From the NCBI RefSeq assembly GCF_002879885.1, contig NZ_PNYA01000017.1:93904-157903 (forward strand): a DNA stretch of 64,000 nucleotides, in the 5' to 3' direction. Position numbers and translations under genes: made by a program. This DNA is from Trinickia dabaoshanensis (GTDB lineage: Bacteria; Pseudomonadota; Gammaproteobacteria; Burkholderiales; Burkholderiaceae). Each line of letters begins with the position of its first letter. Position 1 is the stretch's first letter. The notes below the pieces were generated by a model that saw only the letters and a list, made by a program, of their open reading frames with translations, ran no database searches and was not told the origin of the DNA. This document shows, piece after piece, positions 25,135 to 33,946 of the stretch.

Positions 25135-26895
25135 TCAGGGGCGGCGTTGGCGAACGAGGTGTCGATGCCGCTCCGCCTTCGGCGCGGGCCGATCGACGCG
25201 CACGTACAGACGGAATCGCTCGTCGCGGTCGGCCGCGCGCCGGCCTTCCCAAACGAGCTTCCAAGCGTAGTTGAGCATCGGACTCGGTGCGCTGAAGTCG
25301 GCGGAATCTTGCCGGAGCAGCACGTCGCAGTCCTGACTGAACGAAAACTGCATATCGGCGAAATAGGCGAACGAGGCAAGTTGCGCGTCGCCGAGGCGCA
25401 CGGGGGAAATGCAGGTGTAGTCGTCGGGCAGATGCTCCGCGATTTGCAGCGCGACGTCCCGGTAGGTTCGGCTGTAATTGACCATCGGCAGCCACAGCGT
25501 CATCAGCAGTACCCACATGAGCGTCGTGCCGGCGCTCGAGAGGACGACACTGCGCCAGAGCACCTTCGGGTGCCGTGCGATGCGCCAGCGCACCAGCGCG
25601 AACCAGCAAACCGTCGCCCCGATCGCGCAGACGAACGCGAGCACGTTGAATTGCGGTACGAAGCCGGGCACGAGCCGGGCGAGGTTACGCGCGAGCGGAT
25701 GCGGAAAGCCCGTTTGCGCCGCGAGCCAGACGAGCCAAACGAAGATGCCTAGAATCGAAAAGCTCAAGACCGCGAACCAATCGATCGCGTTGATCGCGCC
25801 GCGCTTGAGCGTCGGCAGCGCGAAGGCGGCCAACGTCGCGAGCGGGGGCAGCAGCAGAATATAAAGCCGATTCGTTTGATGGCTTTGCAGCACCGCGAGA
25901 ATCAGCACCGGCAGCGCGACCGATACGGGAATCGCCACGTGCGGTTTGCGGCGCAGCCCGCCCCAGCTGACCCAGGCCCATATGGCGAGAGGCCACGCGG
26001 GCCAGGTGAACAGAGGCAGGTTCTTGAACGCGTAAAGCCAGACGTGGCCCGTCGGGGCCGAGAAGCGATTGATGCTGCCGTTGATCCATTGCTGCACGAA
26101 CCAATGGGCATCGTCGGGGTAGGCGTGCAGAATCACGAGGGGCCACGCTAACGCGAGCGCGAGCGCGAGCGGAAGACCGATCGCCAACAGCCAAACGGAG
26201 CGCAGTTCGCGGACGATGACGATCATCGCGAGCGTACTGACGAGCAATGCGCTCACGAGCAACGGATTGCCCGCTAGGGCGAGCAGCCCCAATGCCCCCC
26301 CCCACCAAAGTGCGCCTTGCAGCGGTTTTTCGGCGCCGCGCACGAGCCCGTAGACGAGCATGGCGATGGCCATGAATTGCGACAGTTGCGGGGTGGCTTC
26401 GTGTCCGCGCTCGGCGAGCCCGAAACAAGCGACGAGAATCAGCAGGGCCCCGTCGGCCAACGTGCGGCCGAAATCGCGCGGCTCGGGTTCGCCGCCGAAT
26501 GCGTATTTGAACGGTTGAACTTCGGCGCGGCGGCCGAGCAGATAGGCTGCGTACCAGACGAAGGCGCACGTCGCGCAAAACAGCAAGCCCGTGGCGAGCC
26601 GCGACGCATTGGAGGCGTCGACCCAGGGCGCGAGCGCGCGGATGGAGATCGCGCCGAGCCAGTATCCGAGCGGCCCGTCATCGGTGATGAACTTGCCTAC
26701 GAGATTCGGCAGCAGCCAATCGCGCGTATGGCCGCCGGCCATCGTCCACATGACGCCGAAGCCCGCCGCGTCCTCGTTTTTCCACGGGTCGCGCCCGAAC
26801 AGGCCGAACGCCGCGTAGACGATGCAAAGCGTAAGCAACAGCCAGCGCGGGAGGGCGCGTGTGGCGGAAGCGGTGAGGCGAACGACGGGTCTCAT
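25135..26895 (-). CDS. GT-C membrane glycosyltransferase, ArnT/PMT-like
   Basis: A 586-residue polytopic protein with an ArnT-type first periplasmic loop: GRDPWKNEDAAGFG, DWLLPNLVGK and DDGPLGYW, carrying the acidic pair used by GT-C enzymes. About twelve membrane helices are followed by a soluble C-terminal part. The family uses polyprenyl-phosphate sugars in the periplasm. It differs clearly from the arnT in this window, with no KYFEKPPL motif, so the donor sugar and acceptor (lipid A, O-antigen or protein) are unknown. It runs into the MATE gene with a six-base gap. Confidence 0.8.
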   Translation of the reverse strand: MRPVVRLTASATRALPRWLLLTLCIVYAAFGLFGRDPWKNEDAAGFGVMWTMAGGHTRDWLLPNLVGKFITDDGPLGYWLGAISIRALAPWVDASNASRLATGLLFCATCAFVWYAAYLLGRRAEVQPFKYAFGGEPEPRDFGRTLADGALLILVACFGLAERGHEATPQLSQFMAIAMLVYGLVRGAEKPLQGALWWGGALGLLALAGNPLLVSALLVSTLAMIVIVRELRSVWLLAIGLPLALALALAWPLVILHAYPDDAHWFVQQWINGSINRFSAPTGHVWLYAFKNLPLFTWPAWPLAIWAWVSWGGLRRKPHVAIPVSVALPVLILAVLQSHQTNRLYILLLPPLATLAAFALPTLKRGAINAIDWFAVLSFSILGIFVWLVWLAAQTGFPHPLARNLARLVPGFVPQFNVLAFVCAIGATVCWFALVRWRIARHPKVLWRSVVLSSAGTTLMWVLLMTLWLPMVNYSRTYRDVALQIAEHLPDDYTCISPVRLGDAQLASFAYFADMQFSFSQDCDVLLRQDSADFSAPSPMLNYAWKLVWEGRRAADRDERFRLYVRVDRPAPKAERHRHLVRQRRP

Positions 26896-27044
26896 GCAGG
26901 CTGCGGGTCTCGGACGGCGGTTGTTATGCAGTGGTTGTCATGCTTATAGAGCGGGCGGCAGGGCGCGCGCGATCCGGCATTGTAGTCGCGCGCCGCCGCG
27001 CCCGCCATGCGACGCGGCGGATGTGTTCCTTCGCACCAACGAAA

Positions 27045-27067
27045 ATGGGCAGCATGATGCTGCCCAT
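27045..27067. repeat. Perfect 11-bp inverted repeat next to the rpmE2 terminator
   Basis: ATGGGCAGCAT (27045-27055) and ATGCTGCCCAT (27057-27067) form a perfect hairpin with a one-base centre. It contains the same GGGCAGC/GCTGCCC arms as the terminator six bases to its right. It is in the gap between rpmE2 and the glycosyltransferase gene and lacks a T tract of its own. Confidence 0.8.
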
Positions 27068-27072
27068 ATCGC

Positions 27073-27101
27073 AAAAAAGGGCAGCGTAGCGCTGCCCTTT
27101 T
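27073..27101 (-). terminator. Rho-independent terminator after rpmE2
   Basis: GGGCAGC (27079-27085) pairs with GCTGCCC (27091-27097), flanked by AAAAAA on the left and TTTT on the right. Read on the minus strand the hairpin is followed by six T residues, 46 bases past the rpmE2 stop. It is nearly symmetric and could act in both directions. Confidence 0.9.
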
Positions 27102-27147
27102 GTCCGGTCCGGCGTAGGGGCCGGGCGCATCGTTTTGCGCTGTGTGC

Positions 27148-27411
27148 TTACTTCGCTGCCTTGCCGGCTGCGCGTGCACCGAACTTCTTGTTGAACTTCT
27201 CGACGCGGCCTGCCGTGTCCATGATCTTTTGCTGACCCGTGTAGAACGGGTGCGATTCCGACGACACTTCGATCTTGGCGAGCGGGTAGGTCTTGCCGTT
27301 GTGCTCGACCGTTTCGCGCGTTTGGATCGTCGAGCGCGTCACGAACATGAAGCCGTTCGACAGGTCGTGGAAAACGACTTCGCGGTAATCGGGGTGAATG
27401 CCTTCTTTCAT
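27148..27411 (-). CDS. rpmE2: 50S ribosomal protein L31 type B
   Basis: An 87-residue ribosomal protein bL31. It is the type B (C-minus) paralogue because the zinc-binding CxxC of type A is absent; such copies usually replace L31 under zinc limitation, or serve as the sole L31. Motifs [21 protein letters not shown] and the C-terminal KFNKKFG are diagnostic. The ATG at 27411 has AAAGGA seven bases upstream; earlier in-frame codons are not part of the family. No Zur-box-like palindrome was recognised upstream. Confidence 0.97.
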   Translation of the reverse strand: MKEGIHPDYREVVFHDLSNGFMFVTRSTIQTRETVEHNGKTYPLAKIEVSSESHPFYTGQQKIMDTAGRVEKFNKKFGARAAGKAAK

Positions 27412-27531
27412 GATGTTTCCTTTAGTCTGGCGGTAGCCAACCCACGCTGCACTGCCGCGCAAGGCGCCCCTGAGAGCGAACGTGCGGCATGCCGAAGGCG
27501 CGAGCCACTTGCCTAAGGTCGAAAAACGGCG

Positions 27532-27561
27532 ATTATGCCAGAAAATCAGGCGGTTGACGAA
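27532..27561 (-). promoter_or_regulatory. Putative sigma-70 promoter of rpmE2
   Basis: On the minus strand TTCGTC (27556-27561), an 18-base spacer and an extended -10 TGG-CATAAT (-10 hexamer 27532-27537). It would give a leader of about 115 bases before rpmE2. Confidence 0.55.
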
Positions 27562-27598
27562 TTATTCGCGTTGCGAAAAATCAGCCGCCGCGGCTCCG

Positions 27599-28456
27599 TC
27601 ATCCGGCGCTTTCTTCCGCCTGGCTGGCGGTATCGGCGAGCACGCCCTTACGCGCGGGGTCTTGACGGTAATAGCGCGCGAGTAAGCGGTAAAGCTCCGG
27701 GAATTCCTGCTCGAATGCCTTGGGCTGCACGAACAACGCCTCGCTACAAACGGCGAAGAATTCGGAAGGGTGGTCGGCCGCGTACGGATCGATCAGCGAT
27801 TCGCGTTCGAAGCGCGCCCAACGGCGGCGCGGGACGTTATCGACCACGTCGCAAAAACGGTCGTATGCGTGATCGAACACGTCGGCCCAAGCCTGCGCAT
27901 CGAGCGGTGCGTGCCAGCGCCGGAAAAGGGGCGGGTGGCCGTCGGTTTCGCCGGTCAGCATGTCGATCTTGTGCGCGAACTCGTGAATGACGACGTTATA
28001 AGCGTCCTCGCCGTCCGTGAGTTGCGCGTCTTCCCACGACAGAATGACGGGGCCGCCTTCCCAAGCCTCGCCGCTCGCGTCGTGCTCGACCTCGTGGACC
28101 ACGCCGTCCTCGTCCTCGACGGTCTTGCGAATGACGAATTCGCCCGGATAGACGGTGATGCCCACCCATCCGCGGTATAGATCGAGATTCAAATTGAGGA
28201 CCGGCAGACACGCTTGCACGGCAATGCCGACGATCATCTTGTCGGTCAGCTCGAGTTCGTGCGCGGTCGAGAATTGCTTTTGAGCGATAAACAGGCTCGT
28301 CATCTCGCGTAGCCGAACGAGATCGGCGGCGTCGAGGTAGCCGAGGAACGGCAGACCCGCGAGCGTGGCCTGCCACAGCGCATCGTCGATGGCGTGCTCG
28401 CGCAACGCACGCTCGCGGCGGCGCGTACCGAACCAGCGCGTGAGCTTGGAGAGCAT
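27599..28456 (-). CDS. mtfA: Zinc-dependent peptidase MtfA (M90 family)
   Basis: A 285-residue protein of the MtfA/DUF980 family. E. coli MtfA is a cytosolic zinc aminopeptidase that binds the repressor Mlc and so affects the glucose PTS. The metal site HEFAH is at 158-162, in the family context VVIHEFAHKID, and the downstream conserved Glu lies in the PSEFFAVCSE segment. In Burkholderiaceae, which often lack a glucose PTS, the partner may be different. It is the middle gene of a minus-strand run, 54 bases after rho. Confidence 0.9.
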   Translation of the reverse strand: MLSKLTRWFGTRRRERALREHAIDDALWQATLAGLPFLGYLDAADLVRLREMTSLFIAQKQFSTAHELELTDKMIVGIAVQACLPVLNLNLDLYRGWVGITVYPGEFVIRKTVEDEDGVVHEVEHDASGEAWEGGPVILSWEDAQLTDGEDAYNVVIHEFAHKIDMLTGETDGHPPLFRRWHAPLDAQAWADVFDHAYDRFCDVVDNVPRRRWARFERESLIDPYAADHPSEFFAVCSEALFVQPKAFEQEFPELYRLLARYYRQDPARKGVLADTASQAEESAG

Positions 28457-28510
28457 CGGAGAGCGAGGAGGGGTGCCGCCTTCATCGTTCGACGAAGGCG
28501 GCGCGATGCC

Positions 28511-29773
28511 TTAGCCGCCGCGACGCATCAAATCGAAGAACTCGGAATTGCTCTTCGTTTGACGGATCTTGTCGAGCAAGAACTCCATCGCTTCGACTTC
28601 GTCCATGTCGTGGATGAACTTGCGCAGCACCCAAATCTTTTGCAGGATTTCGGGCTTGATGAGCAACTCTTCGCGACGCGTGCCCGACTTGTTCAAGTTG
28701 ATCGAGGGGTACACGCGCTTTTCCGCGAGACGGCGCTCGAGGTGCACTTCCATGTTGCCCGTGCCCTTGAACTCTTCGTAGATCACGTCGTCCATCCGGC
28801 TGCCGGTTTCGATGAGCGCCGTGCCGATGATCGTGAGCGAGCCGCCTTCCTCGATGTTGCGCGCCGCGCCGAAGAAACGCTTCGGGCGTTGCAGCGCGTT
28901 GGCATCGACACCGCCCGTGAGCACCTTGCCCGAAGCCGGGATCACGGTGTTGTAGGCGCGCGCGAGACGCGTGATCGAATCGAGCAGAATGACGACGTCT
29001 TGCTTCATCTCGACGAGACGCTTCGCCTTTTCGATGACCATCTCGGCCACTTGCACGTGGCGCGTAGCGGGTTCGTCGAACGTGGAGGCGATCACTTCGC
29101 CCGCGACCGAGCGCTGCATTTCGGTCACTTCTTCGGGGCGTTCGTCGATCAGCAGAACGAAGAGCACGACGTCCGGATGGTTTTGCTTGATCGCATGCGC
29201 GATGTGCTGAAGCATGACCGTCTTACCGGACTTCGGCGAGGCGACGAGCAGCCCGCGCTGGCCTTTGCCGATCGGGGCGATCATGTCGATGATGCGGCCC
29301 GTGACGTTTTCCTCGCCGCGCATTTCGCGCTCGAGCAGCAACGGCTTGTTCGGGTGCAGCGGCGTGAGGTTCTCGAACATGATCTTATGTTTCGAGGCCT
29401 CGGGCGGCTGTCCGTTGACCTTGTCGACCTTGACCAGCGCGAAGTAACGCTCGCCGTCTTTCGGCGTACGCACCTCGCCCTCGATCGTATCGCCCGTATG
29501 CAGGTTGAAACGACGGATTTGGGAGGGGCTGATGTAGATGTCGTCCGTGCTCGCGAGGTACGACATTTCGGGCGAACGCAGGAAGCCGAATCCGTCGGGC
29601 AGCACTTCGAGCGTGCCGTCGCCGAAAATCGTCTCGCCGGTTTTGGCGCGCTTCTTCAGGATGGCGAACATCAACTCTTGCTTGCGCAAGCGGTTCGCGC
29701 TTTCGATCTCGAGGCCGTTCGCCATCTCGATCAATTGAGACACGTGCTGAGACTTAAGCTCGGATAAATGCAT
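28511..29773 (-). CDS. rho: Transcription termination factor Rho
   Basis: A 420-residue hexameric RNA helicase. It has the N-terminal helical domain, an OB-fold RNA-binding domain (about 48-120; GFGFLRSP and the [13 protein letters not shown] primary-site residues), the Walker A SPKSGKT at 179-185, the Q-loop/R-loop region and [10 protein letters not shown] for Walker B. No lineage-specific insertion is present, and length equals E. coli Rho (419). Two leader hairpins precede it; E. coli rho is autoregulated in its leader and the same is possible here. Confidence 0.98.
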   Translation of the reverse strand: MHLSELKSQHVSQLIEMANGLEIESANRLRKQELMFAILKKRAKTGETIFGDGTLEVLPDGFGFLRSPEMSYLASTDDIYISPSQIRRFNLHTGDTIEGEVRTPKDGERYFALVKVDKVNGQPPEASKHKIMFENLTPLHPNKPLLLEREMRGEENVTGRIIDMIAPIGKGQRGLLVASPKSGKTVMLQHIAHAIKQNHPDVVLFVLLIDERPEEVTEMQRSVAGEVIASTFDEPATRHVQVAEMVIEKAKRLVEMKQDVVILLDSITRLARAYNTVIPASGKVLTGGVDANALQRPKRFFGAARNIEEGGSLTIIGTALIETGSRMDDVIYEEFKGTGNMEVHLERRLAEKRVYPSINLNKSGTRREELLIKPEILQKIWVLRKFIHDMDEVEAMEFLLDKIRQTKSNSEFFDLMRRGG

Positions 29774-29824
29774 ACGGAAATCCCGCCGGGGAAGGTGCGA
29801 CGAAAAGAAATGTGGGAGGAGAGT

Positions 29825-29863
29825 TGAGCGGAACCGCTCAGAGACTTAAACGTCTTGAAGTCT
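29825..29863 (-). promoter_or_regulatory. rho leader with two stem-loops
   Basis: In the 186-base gap upstream of rho there are two inverted repeats: TGAGCGG-aa-CCGCTCA (29825-29840, perfect) and AGACTT with AAGTCT (29842-29863). They lie about 50-90 bases before the rho ATG, so in the mRNA leader if the AT-rich TAGAAT-like stretch near 29870 (minus strand) is the -10. The role is inferred only from position. Confidence 0.45.
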
Positions 29864-29918
29864 TATGATTCTAGCATAGCACAGGCAACGCGCGGCTCTA
29901 TTGGCCGTTGTGCCGCAT

Positions 29919-29952
29919 GCCGGGCCTGTTGTCCTGCTGCAACAGGCCCGGC
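29919..29952 (-). terminator. Strong hairpin after trxA, without U tract
   Basis: A perfect 13-bp stem GCCGGGCCTGTTG / CAACAGGCCCGGC with an 8-base loop, eight bases past the trxA stop. No T tract follows on the minus strand (ATGCGGCAC), so it may be an mRNA 3' end protector or an inefficient or Rho-assisted terminator rather than a classical intrinsic one. Confidence 0.65.
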
Positions 29953-29959
29953 GAGCTCG

Positions 29960-30286
29960 TCACAGATGGCTGTCGAGGAACGCGGTCAATTGCGATTTCG
30001 ACAATGCGCCGACCTTCTGCGCCGCCACCGCCCCGTTTTTGAACAGGATCAGCGTGGGGATGCCGCGCACGCCGAACTTGGCGGGCGTCGATTGGTGCTC
30101 GTCGACGTTGATCTTGGCGATCTGGAGACGGTCGCCGTAATCCTTTGCGACTTCGTCGAGAATCGGGGCAATCATTTTGCACGGACCGCACCACTCGGCC
30201 CAAAAATCGAGAAGCACGGGCTTGTCGGATTTCACGACGTCCTGTTCGAACGATGCGTCGCTGATGTGCTTGATTTGTTCGCTCAT
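29960..30286 (-). CDS. trxA: Thioredoxin 1
   Basis: A 108-residue thioredoxin with the WCGPC redox site (Cys33, Cys36) and the cis-proline in GIPTLILF. It reduces cytosolic disulfides, including ribonucleotide reductase and peroxiredoxins such as the bcp product in this window. I use the ATG at 30286, with AGAGGT nine bases upstream; a long open upstream extension is non-coding. The trxA-rho order is conserved in many proteobacteria. Confidence 0.97.
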   Translation of the reverse strand: MSEQIKHISDASFEQDVVKSDKPVLLDFWAEWCGPCKMIAPILDEVAKDYGDRLQIAKINVDEHQSTPAKFGVRGIPTLILFKNGAVAAQKVGALSKSQLTAFLDSHL

Positions 30287-30618
30287 GTAAAAGTACCTCT
30301 TCGGGTTCGAGGCCCGCGTCTGAAATTGCTCGCCACGATACACTAAAACCGGAAATCGTTCCGAACGCTCACGCCCGGGCGGGTATGCCGGAGACGGACG
30401 CGGCGCCGGCTTCGAAAGAAAAGCGCGCGACGCAAGCCGTTCTACGAGGCTCGCGACAGTCGCGGGTCGCCTAGTTGTCATATTAGCCCAAATTGCTATG
30501 TGTCGTACGAAGCGATAGCCCCGGCAGGAGCGTTGCCGCACGCGCTTCGCGGCGCGCTCTCGTGCGGCATTCGGCCATGGTTGCATGCCGCCTGTCGATG
30601 GTGCGCCGCGAAACAAAA
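30287..30618. other. Intergenic region between trxA and the SRP RNA gene
   Basis: These 332 bases lie between two divergent units. No gene, repeat or strong hairpin could be supported. An AT-rich pocket (about 30478-30505) and the bases just before trxA (30330-30350) are the most likely promoter sites, but no clear -10/-35 pair was found. Confidence 0.4.
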
Positions 30619-30649
30619 TTGCGCGGGCGCTCGGAACCGGTGATAGAAT
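30619..30649 (+). promoter_or_regulatory. Putative promoter of the 4.5S RNA gene
   Basis: TTGCGC (30619-30624), a 19-base spacer and TAGAAT (30644-30649). The start would fall at about 30655-30657, exactly at the base of the terminal stem of the SRP RNA. Confidence 0.65.
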
Positions 30650-30654
30650 GCGAC

Positions 30655-30754
30655 GTGACGGGCCTCCTCGCATGGAGGGGCGGTCAACCTGGTCAGGTCG
30701 GGAACGAAGCAGCCACAGCCGTTTTCCACCAGTGCCGAGGGTCAGGCTCGTCAC
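30655..30754 (+). ncRNA. ffs: Signal recognition particle 4.5S RNA
   Basis: A small bacterial SRP RNA of about 100 nt. The conserved domain IV sequence GGTCAGGTC-GGGAAC-GAAGCAGCC (about 30691-30713), with a GGAA tetraloop between the two internal loops, is unmistakable; it binds Ffh. The terminal stem pairs GTGACGGGCCT (30655-30665) with AGGCTCGTCAC (30744-30754), one G-U pair included. The ends are inferred from this stem. Its place just upstream of dnaX is common in proteobacteria. Confidence 0.95.
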
Positions 30755-30962
30755 CTTCCGCTTTGCCTTTTCAGCTTTGCCTCTTCCGCTTTTTCTTTCC
30801 CCTTGTTTTGTTTCCCGTGCGCTTGCCGAATGCGGCATCGTCTCCGCTTTGCGTTTTACCTCCCGTTTTCTCGTCGTTGACCCCGTAGCCGCGCCTTGGA
30901 ACTTAGGGGCGCGCCGGCGGCTGATCATCGCCACCGGCTTCGCAAGCGCGATCGCAGTTGCA

Positions 30963-30989
30963 TTGGCGCCGGGGCGTTGCTGATACAAT
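30963..30989 (+). promoter_or_regulatory. Putative promoter of dnaX, close to the start codon
   Basis: TACAAT (30984-30989) ends six bases before the dnaX ATG, with a poor -35 TTGGCG (30963-30968, 15-base spacer). Transcripts from it would start at or within a base or two of the ATG. No ribosome-binding sequence is visible before dnaX. Confidence 0.45.
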
Positions 30990-30995
30990 TTCGCG

Positions 30996-33470
30996 ATGAC
31001 CTATCAAGTTCTCGCACGCAAGTGGCGACCGAGGGATTTCGCTTCGCTCGTCGGCCAAGAACACGTCGTGCGCGCGCTCACGCACGCGCTCGACGGCGCG
31101 CGTCTGCACCACGCCTATCTGTTCACCGGAACGCGCGGCGTCGGCAAGACGACACTTTCCCGTATCTTCGCAAAAGCGCTCAATTGCGAAACCGGCATCA
31201 CGGCGAAGCCGTGCGGCGTGTGCCGCGCATGCCGCGAGATCGACGAAGGACGTTTCGTCGATTACGTCGAAATGGATGCGGCCAGCAACCGCGGTGTCGA
31301 TGAAATGGCCGCGCTGCTCGAGCGGGCCGTGTATGCGCCCGTCGATGCGCGCTTCAAGGTCTACATGATCGACGAAGTGCACATGCTGACCAACCACGCC
31401 TTCAATGCCATGTTGAAGACGCTGGAGGAGCCGCCGCCGCATATCAAGTTCATTCTCGCGACGACCGACCCGCAAAAGATCCCCGTCACGGTGCTCTCGC
31501 GCTGCCTGCAATTCAACTTGAAGCAGATGCCGGCCGGCCATATCGTCGGCCATCTCGAAAAGATTCTGGCGGCCGAGCAGATCGTTTTCGAACCGCAGGC
31601 GTTGCGTTTGCTCGCGCGCGCGGCGGAAGGCAGCATGCGCGACGCGCTGTCGCTGACCGATCAGGCGATCGCCTATTCGGCCAATCAGGTCAGCGAGGAA
31701 GCCGTGCGCGGCATGCTCGGCGCGCTCGATCAGAGCTATCTGATTCGTTTGCTCGATGCGATCGCCGCCGGGGACGGTCCGCTCGTGCTGTCGATCGCCG
31801 ACGAGATGGCATTGCGCAGTTTGTCGTTTTCCACGGCGCTGCAAGATTTGGCGAGCTTGCTGCACCGCGTGGCCTGGGCGCAGTTCGCGCCGGCCTCGGT
31901 GCTCGACGAATGGCCGGATGCGAACGATTTGCGCCGGTTCGCGCAGGCGCTGACGCCCGAGCAGGTCCAGTTGTATTACCAGATCGCCACGCTCGGGCGA
32001 GCCGAACTGGGCCTCGCCCCCGACGAGTATGCGGGCTTCACGATGACGCTGCTGCGCATGCTCGCGTTCGAGCCGGCCTTGCCGCCCGGATCGGGGCCGG
32101 CCGGGCCGGCGCCCAAACGCGGTGGGGCGCCTGCCGGCGCCGCGGGCGCGCGCGGCGCCGCTGTCGTTGCCCAGGCGAGCCGCGGCGCTGCGCAAAGTGT
32201 GGCGGCGCCGCAGAGTGCGGCAGCCTCTCAAAGCGCAGCGTCTGCGCGTTCGGCTTCTCGCGAAACGCCGGTCGATACGCCCGCGCCGCGAGCCGCCGAG
32301 CCGCCGATGCAAGTCGCGTCGGCCGACGCGGGCGAGGGCGGCCGCGTGCCCGATGCGTCGGCCGACGGCGCGCCGCAAACCGCCGTGTCGTCCGCGTCCG
32401 ATGCGTCCGATGCGTCCGGTATGAACGGCGAACGCGCCGCGATGTCCGTTGCCGACGAAAATCGGGCGTCGCCGCTGGCCACCGGCGAGACGCCGACTAC
32501 CCAGACCCAGCACGCGCCGGCTCGCGCGACGCCCGCCGCGCCGGATTCGGCGCCGAGCGTGCCGCGAGCCGATGCGCCGGGAGAACCCGTCGCGCAGGCG
32601 AGCGTCGCGCAGCCGCAGGCGGTGCCCGACGAGTCCTTTGCGGAGCCCCCTGTCGAGTCGCGCGCCCGCATGGGCGGCGCGAGTGCCGCGCTGGACGTGT
32701 TGCGTAACGCGGGCATGCGTGTATCGACCGATCGCAACCGGGCGGCCGCCAAACCCGCTGCGGCCGCTCCCGTGAAAGCGCCGGCGCCGCGCGCGCCGGT
32801 GGTCGTGCCCACGCCGCGTCCGCGCACCCCCGAGCGCAACTCGGCTCCGGCACCTTGGGACGACATGCCGCCGCTCGACGACTATCCGCCGCCGTCCTCT
32901 GAGGACGACTATTTCGCCGGTCCGCCGGACGACGGGTTCGTCCCGGTTTTCGGCGCGGGACCGGACGACGTTCGGCTCGACACGCGTTTCGACTCGCCCG
33001 CCGTGCCTTCCACGCCGGCCGTCGACCTCAGCAAGCTGCCCGCGCCCATTGCGCTCGATGCAGTCGGGTTCGCAGGGGATTGGCCGGCGCTCGCGTGCAG
33101 CTTGGGTCTCACGGGCGTCGCCCATCAACTGGCGTTCAACAGCGAGTTGACCGAGCTCGATGGCCTAACGCTTGCGCTTAGCGTTCCGGTGCCGCAGTAC
33201 GCGGACGCGGCGCAAGTGGCGAAGCTCAAAGCCGCGCTGGCGGAAAAGCTGGGCACGGTCGTCGAGGTGCGCGTCGTGGTCGGGCCCGCGCGACGGACGG
33301 CGGCGGTGCTCGATGCGGCCGCGCGGGCTGAGCGTCAGCGCGAGGCGGAGCGCGAAATCGGCGCCGATCCGTTCGTTCAATCATTGATTCGCGAGTTCGG
33401 TGCGAGTATCGTGCCGGGCTCGATCAAGCCGGTGTCGCCCGATACCGAAGCCGGAGCGGGGGCGCGCTGA
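30996..33470 (+). CDS. dnaX: DNA polymerase III subunit gamma/tau
   Basis: An 824-residue clamp-loader ATPase. The N-terminal AAA+ module has Walker A GTRGVGKT at 45-52, a zinc knuckle with Cys64, Cys73, Cys76 and Cys79, and the SRC arginine-finger motif (VLSRCLQF). Residues about 365-660 are a long Ala/Pro/Ser-rich linker, and the C-terminal part from about 690 is the tau domain binding DnaB and the alpha subunit. It is longer than E. coli tau (643) because of the linker. I see no A-rich slippery site like the E. coli frameshift, so a shorter gamma form is not predicted from sequence. Confidence 0.96.
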   Translation: MTYQVLARKWRPRDFASLVGQEHVVRALTHALDGARLHHAYLFTGTRGVGKTTLSRIFAKALNCETGITAKPCGVCRACREIDEGRFVDYVEMDAASNRGVDEMAALLERAVYAPVDARFKVYMIDEVHMLTNHAFNAMLKTLEEPPPHIKFILATTDPQKIPVTVLSRCLQFNLKQMPAGHIVGHLEKILAAEQIVFEPQALRLLARAAEGSMRDALSLTDQAIAYSANQVSEEAVRGMLGALDQSYLIRLLDAIAAGDGPLVLSIADEMALRSLSFSTALQDLASLLHRVAWAQFAPASVLDEWPDANDLRRFAQALTPEQVQLYYQIATLGRAELGLAPDEYAGFTMTLLRMLAFEPALPPGSGPAGPAPKRGGAPAGAAGARGAAVVAQASRGAAQSVAAPQSAAASQSAASARSASRETPVDTPAPRAAEPPMQVASADAGEGGRVPDASADGAPQTAVSSASDASDASGMNGERAAMSVADENRASPLATGETPTTQTQHAPARATPAAPDSAPSVPRADAPGEPVAQASVAQPQAVPDESFAEPPVESRARMGGASAALDVLRNAGMRVSTDRNRAAAKPAAAAPVKAPAPRAPVVVPTPRPRTPERNSAPAPWDDMPPLDDYPPPSSEDDYFAGPPDDGFVPVFGAGPDDVRLDTRFDSPAVPSTPAVDLSKLPAPIALDAVGFAGDWPALACSLGLTGVAHQLAFNSELTELDGLTLALSVPVPQYADAAQVAKLKAALAEKLGTVVEVRVVVGPARRTAAVLDAAARAERQREAEREIGADPFVQSLIREFGASIVPGSIKPVSPDTEAGAGAR

Positions 33471-33589
33471 GCGCTAGCGTGCGCGGCAGCGTGTCGCGGC
33501 AAGCCGGTCACGCTTTCCATCATTCATTCGCGGCGCCGCACCGAAGCGGACACCGCAAGCAACGTCCACACGATCCAAGGAGCATATCC

Positions 33590-33916
33590 ATGATGAAAGG
33601 CCAACTCGCCGGGCTCATGAAGCAAGCCCAGCAGATGCAGGAAAACATGAAGAAGATGCAAGAGCAGCTTGCGCTGATCGAGGTCGAGGGCCAGTCGGGC
33701 GCCGGGCTCGTGAAGGTGACGATGACTTGCAAGAACGACGTGCGTCGCGTCTCGATCGACCCGAGCCTGCTCGCCGACGACAAGGACATGCTCGAAGACC
33801 TCGTGGCGGCGGCGTTCAACGATGCGGTGCGCAAAGCCGAAGCGACGGCGCAAGAGAAGATGAGCGGGATGACGTCGGGCTTGCCGCTGCCGCCCGGATT
33901 CAAGCTGCCGTTCTGA
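33590..33916 (+). CDS. YbaB/EbfC nucleoid-associated protein
   Basis: A 108-residue DNA-binding protein of the YbaB/EbfC family, forming dimers with tweezer-like helical arms. The N-terminal amphipathic helix ([19 protein letters not shown]) and the [21 protein letters not shown] core are typical. The ATG at 33590 has AAGGAG seven bases before it. It lies between dnaX and recR, the standard dnaX-ybaB-recR order, 120 bases after dnaX and 30 bases before recR. Confidence 0.95.
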   Translation: MMKGQLAGLMKQAQQMQENMKKMQEQLALIEVEGQSGAGLVKVTMTCKNDVRRVSIDPSLLADDKDMLEDLVAAAFNDAVRKAEATAQEKMSGMTSGLPLPPGFKLPF

Positions 33917-33946
33917 TCCGGGCGACGCGGCGAACCTGACCGAGAC

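Noticed and set aside
31200..32500. Possible programmed frameshift site for a DnaX gamma product
   Set aside because: No run like A-AAA-AAG with a following hairpin was found; short A runs present are in ordinary codons.
30903..33128. A 741-codon open frame antisense to dnaX
   Set aside because: It runs opposite the AAA+ and linker regions, has Gly/Arg-rich low-complexity sequence and no family features.
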